From positions 1 through 10,440 of the forward strand of contig USHB01000036.1 in assembly GCA_900554395.1 (NCBI GenBank): a DNA stretch of 10,440 nt. The letters are read 5' to 3'. The notes beneath the pieces are model-generated. The model searched no databases. It worked only from the letters and a program-made list of their open reading frames with translations, and had not been told where the DNA came from. The stretch is from an uncultured Phascolarctobacterium sp. (lineage in GTDB: Bacteria > Bacillota > Negativicutes > Acidaminococcales > Acidaminococcaceae). Below, in pieces: positions 5,832-10,440 of the stretch. Position numbers and translations under genes: made by a program. The number at the start of each line of letters is the position of its first letter. The stretch's first letter is position 1.

Positions 5832-6910
5832 TTTTTGTTCCTGTCGGTTAAAATGCGGCGCAAAATGGCAAACAGCACTTCGGCAGCATCGTCCTGCATT
5901 TTAAAGGAGAGGCTTTCACCTTCATTGGGATGCAGGTAAATAATATTGGTAGAAAGGTCTGCCGTTTTTAAATCATCCAGGCGGATTTGTTTTGCCAGTT
6001 TTTTGCTTAAATAAATTACGCGGTTGTTGGTTAAAAACAGGAAGCCCGTATCGGTAATAACGGCGGTTTCTTCCATAATCTGCGGGTGTTCGATATGCTC
6101 GCCTTTAAAGGAGATGGTTTCGTCGATACGCAGTTTGCGGGTAAGCTGGTAGTAGTTGTCTTCTTTGGCGACGGTTTTAACTTCGCACAAATAAGCCTGT
6201 CCTGCCGCGTGGCAGATTTCGCCTTCTTCCAGCGGAAAATCTACTTTAACATTGCCGAGCGGCGCGTTTTCCGCATTCCACAAATAGCGGTATTTGGTAA
6301 GCGCGTTGTCGATGTTGGCTTTAAATTCGTAGGGAATATCAAGTTTGGCGCACATATCGCGCAGGCGCTGCTCATCTTCCGGCGTAAAGCGTTTGGCTTC
6401 GGCAATGCGGTCAAACTCGCCGTTGAAATAATCGTTAAAAACCTGCTTGCGGTAATCAAAACCGTCTTCGTAATCGTAGCCGAACAGTTCGTTGATGGCT
6501 GCAATGCTTAAAGTTTCTTCGCCGGTTATGATATTGCGGCAGCGGGAAAAATACGCCGATTTTTTGGCGCCGTTATCCGCCAGGCGGCATAAATTATCGG
6601 GAATCTGCAAAATGGCTGCCATGTGGGCGCGGTCGGATAAGAGCGCATCGTCCTTGCCTTTGGCATAGGTAAAGGCGTTATCGGCAACTTTGCGGTAAAT
6701 GGCGCTGCGCTGGTCCATATTGGCATCGCTGAATTTAGCGCCCCATTTTTTTAAAATGGTGTCTGCCGCTTCTTTGGTAAGTTCCTGCGCGCTCTGGGCA
6801 TCGGTTAAAATATTATTTATTTCGGCAAAGGCGTTCTGCTGCGGCTTGGAGCCGAACAGCCTGCCCATGAAACCCTGTTCTTCCAGTTCCTGTTTTTTAA
6901 ATCCTTTCAC
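5828..6910 (-). CDS. Uncharacterised protein with a C-terminal PH-like domain
   Basis: A 360-residue protein I do not recognise by name. It begins with GTG at 6910, preceded by AAGGATGTG. There is no signal peptide or membrane segment, so it should be cytosolic. Residues 1 to about 210 are charged and probably helical, and include LFGYDYEDGFDYRKQVFNDY (142-161) and the helical EAKRFTPEDEQRLRDMCAKL (171-190). Residues about 222-355 look like a bacterial PH/GRAM-like beta domain: LEEGEICHAAG, then GFLFLTNNRVIYLSKKLAKQ (289-308), a short acidic strand stretch, and a closing helix EVLFAILRRIL. Such domains often mediate membrane or protein contact. It is the first gene of an operon and overlaps the acetyltransferase gene by four bases, so the two may act together. 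The PH-like call is from pattern, not alignment. Confidence 0.75.
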   Translation of the reverse strand: MKGFKKQELEEQGFMGRLFGSKPQQNAFAEINNILTDAQSAQELTKEAADTILKKWGAKFSDANMDQRSAIYRKVADNAFTYAKGKDDALLSDRAHMAAILQIPDNLCRLADNGAKKSAYFSRCRNIITGEETLSIAAINELFGYDYEDGFDYRKQVFNDYFNGEFDRIAEAKRFTPEDEQRLRDMCAKLDIPYEFKANIDNALTKYRYLWNAENAPLGNVKVDFPLEEGEICHAAGQAYLCEVKTVAKEDNYYQLTRKLRIDETISFKGEHIEHPQIMEETAVITDTGFLFLTNNRVIYLSKKLAKQIRLDDLKTADLSTNIIYLHPNEGESLSFKMQDDAAEVLFAILRRILTDRNKK

Positions 6911-6943
6911 GGTTACACATCCTTATAATAATGTAATAAATTA

Positions 6944-6972
6944 ATTATACAATATCCGCCGCTGCGCCGCAA
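6944..6972 (-). promoter_or_regulatory. Promoter of the PH-like/GNAT operon
   Basis: On the minus strand TTGCGG (6967-6972) is followed after 17 bases by a perfect TATAAT (6944-6949). The -10 lies about 33 bases upstream of the GTG start. A hairpin-capable repeat (GCCGCT 6958-6963, AGCGGC 6975-6980) flanks the -35 and might be an operator. Confidence 0.55.
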
Positions 6973-7047
6973 GAAGCGGCTGCAAGCAATGAATTTGCAC
7001 AAATGTCACAATAAATATTTAAAATATGTTAAAATGTTAATTAAGGA

Positions 7048-7053
7048 TATAAT
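7048..7053 (+). promoter_or_regulatory. Possible -10 box upstream of the MFS gene
   Basis: TATAAT is present but only 18 bases from the proposed ATG at 7072, which would put the transcript start on the ribosome site. An alternative TAAAAT lies at 7030-7035. Neither has a convincing -35, so the promoter of this gene is unresolved. Confidence 0.25.
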
Positions 7054-7071
7054 CGTGCGGAGATGATATAT

Positions 7072-8301
7072 ATGAATATTTTTGAGGACCGCGGGAACGG
7101 CAAGCTGCACTGGAAACTGAACCTGTATGTGCTGTGGGTATGCGTGTTTTTTACCTGCGCCAGCTACACTATGTGCGTGCCGTTTTTGCCGGTATACCTT
7201 TTGCAGCATTTGGGCGTAGAGCAAGGCGACGTTAATTCGTGGACGGGGCTTATTTATTCCATTACCTTTTTTACGGCGGCCATTATGGCGCCTTACTGGG
7301 GCGCCCATGCCGACAGAATCGGCCAGCGGCTGATGGCGATACGCGCAGGTTTTGGGCTGGCCGTTACTTATGCGCTGATGGGTATGTGCCAGACGCCGGA
7401 ACAGCTTTTTGTTGTGCGCCTTATTGCGGGCCTTGTCAGCGGCTTTGTGCCTGCTTCGCTGTCGCTTGTTTCATCCACCCTGCCGGCCGTTAAAATGGGC
7501 TGGGGCATGGGGCTTATGCAGACGGCGGTTGCCTCCGGCAGTATTTTGGGGCCGATGCTTGGCGGCTATGTAAGCGCGTGGTTCGGTATGCGCATGTCGT
7601 TTTACATTGCGGCTGTGGCGCTGTTTATAGCAACTATTATGGTTATAGCGTTTGTGCGCGATGTTGAACACGAAAAGGGAGAAGGCAAAGTTATTCACGT
7701 TTGGGCAGATTTAAAAGCCTCGCTGCAAAATAAAGGGCTGCTGTTTGTTATGAGCATGTTCTTTTTGGTGCAGGTTTGCGTAATGATTGTGCAGCCTTTG
7801 ATTACCATGTATGTATCGTACCTTTTGGGCGGCGTTGTTAATGACGACGTTGTAAAAACGGCGGGCATTATCTTCTCGCTGGCAGGCATTGCGGGCATTG
7901 TGGCCGGTCCTTACTGGGGCAGCCGCGGGCAGAAACGCGGCTATACCAAAACGCTGTTTTTGGTATTTATCTGCGCGGGCGCGGCTAATATGTGCCAGTT
8001 TTTTGTAGGCAACATCTGGCAGTATGCCGTTGTAACTTTTATTTACGGCTTGTTTTTGGCGGGAGCTGTGCCTAACATTAACGCCCGCCTGGTTGAAGTT
8101 ACCGACCCTTCCGTGCGTGGCAAGGCTTTTGGGCTTGTAACCAGCGCGCAGCAGTTCGGCGGCGTGGTTGGCCCGCTTTTGGGCGGTTTTTTGGGCGGCT
8201 TTTTGCCTACAAGGCTGATACTTGTTTTAACCGGTTTTATTTTGGTTTGCGCCGGCATTTATACCTATTTAACCAAAGTGCGTAATCTGGCAAGGGCATA
8301 A
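7072..8301 (+). CDS. MFS transporter, drug-efflux (DHA1) type
   Basis: A 409-residue inner-membrane transporter with the hydrophobic pattern of about 12 helices in two halves, split by a polar loop near 196-222 (RDVEHEKGEGK). I start it at ATG 7072: GGAG at 7059-7062 is correctly spaced for this codon, while the in-frame ATG at 7063 directly abuts the GGAG. Motif A between helices 2 and 3 reads GAHADRIGQR (77-86). The antiporter motif C in helix 5 reads GSILGPMLGG (156-165), and GGVVGPLLGG repeats the pattern in the second half. Motif C is a hallmark of proton-coupled exporters, so export of a small molecule or drug is likely. The substrate is unknown. It is divergent from the PH-like operon, and no clear terminator follows it. 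Confidence 0.9.
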   Translation: MNIFEDRGNGKLHWKLNLYVLWVCVFFTCASYTMCVPFLPVYLLQHLGVEQGDVNSWTGLIYSITFFTAAIMAPYWGAHADRIGQRLMAIRAGFGLAVTYALMGMCQTPEQLFVVRLIAGLVSGFVPASLSLVSSTLPAVKMGWGMGLMQTAVASGSILGPMLGGYVSAWFGMRMSFYIAAVALFIATIMVIAFVRDVEHEKGEGKVIHVWADLKASLQNKGLLFVMSMFFLVQVCVMIVQPLITMYVSYLLGGVVNDDVVKTAGIIFSLAGIAGIVAGPYWGSRGQKRGYTKTLFLVFICAGAANMCQFFVGNIWQYAVVTFIYGLFLAGAVPNINARLVEVTDPSVRGKAFGLVTSAQQFGGVVGPLLGGFLGGFLPTRLILVLTGFILVCAGIYTYLTKVRNLARA

Positions 8302-8367
8302 AACGTATATTTTTTGGCATTTTTAAAAAGGTTTCGTTAATTAAATGATGAAATCTTTGTAAATGCC

Positions 8368-8395
8368 TTGACAAATTTTGTATACAATATACAAT
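8368..8395 (+). promoter_or_regulatory. Sigma-70 promoter of the gamma carbonic anhydrase-like gene
   Basis: A perfect -35 TTGACA (8368-8373) and TACAAT (8390-8395, five of six) are separated by 16 bases. This is the best promoter in the window and predicts strong expression unless repressed. Confidence 0.75.
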
Positions 8396-8404
8396 TAAAT
8401 TGTA
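8378..8404. promoter_or_regulatory. Overlapping palindromes in the promoter (operator candidate)
   Basis: TTGTATACAA (8378-8387) is a perfect 10-bp palindrome that fits the FadR-type GntR half-site rule TnGTnnACnA. TGTATA-CAA-TATACA (8379-8393) and TACAAT-TAA-ATTGTA (8390-8404) are further perfect inverted repeats. Together they cover the spacer, the -10 and the likely start point, an ideal place for a repressor. AT-rich sequence forms such repeats easily, so this is only a candidate. Confidence 0.4.
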
Positions 8405-8428
8405 AGCAGCAAAAAGGAGGAATCTTAC

Positions 8429-8980
8429 ATGCTTATTAAAAAATTTGAAGGCAATACCCCTAAAATTGACCCGAAAGCTTTTGTTGCCGAAACCGCAGTA
8501 GTTATCGGCAAGGCAGAACTGAAAGAATTCAGCAGCGTATGGTATAACGTAACCATCCGCGGCGACGTTAACGAAATTAAAGTTGGCAGATACACCAACG
8601 TGCAGGATAACAGCGTGCTGCACGTTTCCGATACGCATCCCTGCATTCTGGGCGATTATGTAACCGTTGGCCACTGCGCGCTTTTACATGCCTGCACCGT
8701 AGAAGACCATGTGCTTATCGGCATGCACTCCACCGTTCTTGACGGCGCAGTAATCGGCAAAGGCTCTATTGTTGCAGCAGGCGCCGTTGTAACCAAAAAC
8801 ACCATTGTGCCGCCGTATTCCCTTGTTGCAGGCGTGCCTGCCAAAGTTATTAAACAACTGCCGGAAAACACCGACGCTACCCATGCGCAGGCAGTTAAAT
8901 ACGAAAACCTCTGGACCCGCCGTTACAACGAACTTCCCGATGGCGGCGGCGAAGAATACCATGGCGAAAAAATTGTTTAA
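8429..8980 (+). CDS. Gamma-class carbonic anhydrase-like hexapeptide-repeat protein
   Basis: A 183-residue left-handed beta-helix protein of the gamma carbonic anhydrase/YrdA/CaiE group. Hexapeptide repeats run from about residue 18 to 135 ([37 protein letters not shown] and so on). The zinc ligands of the Cam prototype are present as His65 (NSVLHV), His82 and His87 (GHCALLH), with the same 5-residue spacing of the last two. The active-site Arg44 and Asp46 (TIRGDVN) and the conserved [13 protein letters not shown] end are also there. The Cam acidic loop is missing, as in YrdA-type members, so CO2 hydration is possible but not assured; some relatives bind metal with little measured activity. 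It probably forms a cytoplasmic trimer. AAAGGAGG precedes the ATG. It is a single-gene unit with its own promoter and terminator. Confidence 0.9.
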   Translation: MLIKKFEGNTPKIDPKAFVAETAVVIGKAELKEFSSVWYNVTIRGDVNEIKVGRYTNVQDNSVLHVSDTHPCILGDYVTVGHCALLHACTVEDHVLIGMHSTVLDGAVIGKGSIVAAGAVVTKNTIVPPYSLVAGVPAKVIKQLPENTDATHAQAVKYENLWTRRYNELPDGGGEEYHGEKIV

Positions 8981-8993
8981 GATAGTTTAAAAC

Positions 8994-9024
8994 AAAAAGC
9001 GCAGTTAAGAGCTGCGCTTTTTTT
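8994..9024 (+). terminator. Rho-independent terminator after the carbonic anhydrase-like gene
   Basis: AAAAAGCGCAG (8994-9004) pairs with CTGCGCTTTTT (9012-9022) around a 7-base loop, followed by T to 9024. It begins 13 bases after the stop codon. Confidence 0.9.
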
Positions 9025-9038
9025 ATGCCTGTTTTTTG

Positions 9039-9047
9039 TGATATACT
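9039..9047 (+). promoter_or_regulatory. Extended -10 promoter candidate for the HipA-like gene
   Basis: TGATATACT matches TGnTATAAT in all but one -10 base; the -35 position is only the T-run of the preceding terminator. A second option is TTGAAA (9058-9063), 17 bases, then TTAAAT (9081-9086). The two cannot be separated by reading. Confidence 0.45.
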
Positions 9048-9105
9048 ATACTTGAAGTTGAAAATGTATACGAAATCAAGTTAAATAAATTATCAGGAGG
9101 CTGCC

Positions 9106-10242
9106 ATGAATTACGAATTAAAACATTTTAATACAACGCTTCTGCGTTTTAGTGCAACAGAAGATTCGGCAACTCCTGAAATTAAAATTTTGTGGGTTAA
9201 TGATGATAGCCGCTATTTGCTGCCGCTGGGCATGGAGCTTAACGGTGCGGGCATTGCCAAATGGCTTAAGCAGCGCACAATTCCTAAAAACCGTGCTTAT
9301 GTAAATAATTTTTTAAGCAAATGTGGACTGCACATTAACCGCCCTATGAACATTATTAAAGTTTCCAAAGGTTTATCTTTAAACGACTGCTATTGGGTAG
9401 TGGAAGAAGGCTTCGCCGGAACTTTTGAAAAATATAATTTGTATGATAACCGTTTTAGCCAGCTTTTAGCGCTGATTGCTTTTACTGGTTATGGCAGCAG
9501 CGTGCGTACATCGCTGGCTTCCTGTCCGGAATTTACAACAAATGGTATGCTGCCTAAATGCTGGCGCAGGGTTGACGGCAAAATACGTTTATACAAAGGT
9601 GGAACGAGCGGCGCAAGCAACACAGGCTGCGAACCGTATTCCGAATATTACGCTGCGCAGATTGCAGCAGCAATGGGCGTTAACGCCATAAGCTATAACC
9701 TTTCAAGATGGAAAGGCGAACTTTGCTCCGTTTGCGATTTGTTTACAAGCAAAGAGTATTCTTATTTGCCAATAGGCAGAGTGGTAGCAGCAGGCGGTAT
9801 GGAAGCGGTACGTGAATATTATTCGCAGCTTGGCGAAGAATACGTTAATGCACTGAAGGCTATGCTTGTTTTTGATGCTGTTGTTTTTAACACCGACCGC
9901 CACTTTGGCAATTTTGGTTTTTTGGTAGATAACGAAACCAACAAAATTGCTGCGCCTGCACCGCTGTTTGACCACGGCAACGCGTTGTTTAATTATGCCG
10001 GACGTGATGATTTGGAGAACTTTGCAGCGCTTGAAGCATATGCCGCAACGCTTATGCCTTGTACTTATGATGATTTTACCGGTACTGCCAAAAAAGCTCT
10101 GACACCGGAACTTCGTGAAAGTTTGCGCCATTTGCTTGATTTTAAATTTATAAAGCATCCGCGTTACAACCTGCCTGATAAACGTCTGAAGTTAATGGAA
10201 CAATTTGTGCAAAAACAGGCAAGGGTGTTGCTGGAGAAGTAA
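9106..10242 (+). CDS. Stand-alone HipA-like kinase
   Basis: A 378-residue protein with a HipA-type kinase core. Residues 1 to about 115 form an N-terminal region unlike the HipA N1 domain, including LPLGMELNGAGIAKWLKQR (39-57). TTNGMLPKCWR (144-154) corresponds to the HipA GAQxK region. RLYKGGTSGASNTGCEPYSE (161-180) supplies the probable ATP-contacting Lys164 and the following loop. FNTDRHFGNFGFL (261-273) is the catalytic segment (Asp264, Asn269), and APLFDHGNALF (285-295) has the metal-binding Asp289. All core residues are present, so it is probably an active serine/threonine kinase in the cytoplasm. Known relatives include HipA (glutamyl-tRNA synthetase), HipT and the secreted CtkA; the target here is unknown. 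No HipB-like antitoxin lies upstream. AGGAGG at 9095-9100 sets the start. The next frame begins two bases after its stop. Confidence 0.85.
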   Translation: MNYELKHFNTTLLRFSATEDSATPEIKILWVNDDSRYLLPLGMELNGAGIAKWLKQRTIPKNRAYVNNFLSKCGLHINRPMNIIKVSKGLSLNDCYWVVEEGFAGTFEKYNLYDNRFSQLLALIAFTGYGSSVRTSLASCPEFTTNGMLPKCWRRVDGKIRLYKGGTSGASNTGCEPYSEYYAAQIAAAMGVNAISYNLSRWKGELCSVCDLFTSKEYSYLPIGRVVAAGGMEAVREYYSQLGEEYVNALKAMLVFDAVVFNTDRHFGNFGFLVDNETNKIAAPAPLFDHGNALFNYAGRDDLENFAALEAYAATLMPCTYDDFTGTAKKALTPELRESLRHLLDFKFIKHPRYNLPDKRLKLMEQFVQKQARVLLEK

Positions 10243-10244
10243 AA

Positions 10245-10440
10245 ATGAAGAGAAAAATAAGCGTATTGTTTTCAAAGCATAAAGATTATAAATTTAATAA
10301 AAGTTTGAAATATAAATATTATAAAAAGAAAAAAATAAAGAGTTTATATATTTTAGAGCACGAATATGATATATTAGGAACAAATTTTAAAGAGAAAAAA
10401 GTATTAAGCATTATCACAAACAAACGTGCTATTAAATATT
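10245..10440 (+). CDS. AT-rich lysine-rich protein, partial (runs off the window)
   Basis: An open frame from ATG 10245 to the end of the window, 65 codons with no stop. It starts two bases after the HipA-like stop and has GGAGAAG (10233-10239) as ribosome site inside the end of that gene, so the two are probably co-transcribed and coupled. The visible product opens MKRKISVLFSKHKDYKFNKS, with many Lys and Tyr, then SLYILEHEYDILGT and a segment ending KKVLSIITNKRAIKY. That second part reminds me of small DUF7336-like domains (YxLEHxY, a beta strand, then a helix), but this is a weak pattern match from memory. Base composition is far more AT-rich than the genes to the left, which suggests horizontal origin or the edge of an accessory region. 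Length and function are unknown. Confidence 0.6.
   Translation, partial: MKRKISVLFSKHKDYKFNKSLKYKYYKKKKIKSLYILEHEYDILGTNFKEKKVLSIITNKRAIKY

Noticed and set aside
8316..8367. GGCATTT (8316-8322) and AAATGCC (8361-8367) as a terminator for the MFS gene
   Set aside because: Arms are only 7 bp with a 38-base loop, no T-run follows, and the right arm abuts the -35 of the next gene. Probably chance.
9025..9105. A small HipB-like antitoxin gene upstream of the HipA-like kinase
   Set aside because: The gap is only about 80 bases after a terminator and holds promoter-like sequence, with no room for an HTH protein.
1..10440. tRNA, rRNA, CRISPR array, transposase or phage genes
   Set aside because: No tRNA-like cloverleaf, regularly spaced repeats, rRNA segments or recombinase motifs were seen on either strand by reading; a tRNAscan/Infernal run would be decisive.

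Overview
The window looks like part of a chromosome from an anaerobic Bacillota, possibly a Negativicute. This is inferred from strong AGGAGG ribosome sites, sigma-70-type promoters, an iron-dependent alcohol dehydrogenase, a short thiC and several radical-SAM or oxygen-sensitive families. No rRNA, tRNA, CRISPR array or transposase is visible, and the species call is weak. GC looks balanced by eye through most of the window. It falls sharply in the last 200 bases, where the codon content becomes AAA/ATA/TAT-rich. No gene-free stretch exceeds 300 bases; the longest is the roughly 190-base gap between the alcohol dehydrogenase gene and thiC.

Layout from left to right: (1) a 109-bp nested inverted repeat at 18-126; (2) a secreted metallo-beta-lactamase-fold hydrolase on the minus strand, divergent from an Lrp/AsnC-type regulator, with a perfect 7-3-7 palindrome between them; (3) an iron-containing alcohol dehydrogenase (minus), convergent with the regulator over a shared terminator and divergent from thiC (plus); (4) thiC, best read from a TTG start at 3073, convergent over a second shared terminator with a compact radical SAM protein (minus); (5) upstream of that gene, a two-gene minus-strand operon of an uncharacterised protein with a PH-like C-terminus and a GNAT acetyltransferase, overlapping by ATGA and followed by a long hairpin; (6) an MFS efflux-type transporter (plus); (7) a gamma-class carbonic anhydrase-like hexapeptide protein (plus) with the best promoter in the window, which overlaps palindromes; (8) a stand-alone HipA-like kinase (plus), followed after two bases by an AT-rich lysine-rich frame that runs off the window end.

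The genes look like mostly independent housekeeping or accessory units rather than one pathway. Possible functional links are the regulator with the divergent hydrolase or the convergent dehydrogenase, the PH-like protein with the acetyltransferase (translationally coupled), and the HipA-like kinase with its downstream partner. The kinase/AT-rich pair at the right end is the best candidate for an undescribed two-gene system. The nested repeat at the left end and the thiC variant (short, CX2CX3C, extra C-terminal CX2C, no visible TPP riboswitch) are the other points worth following up.
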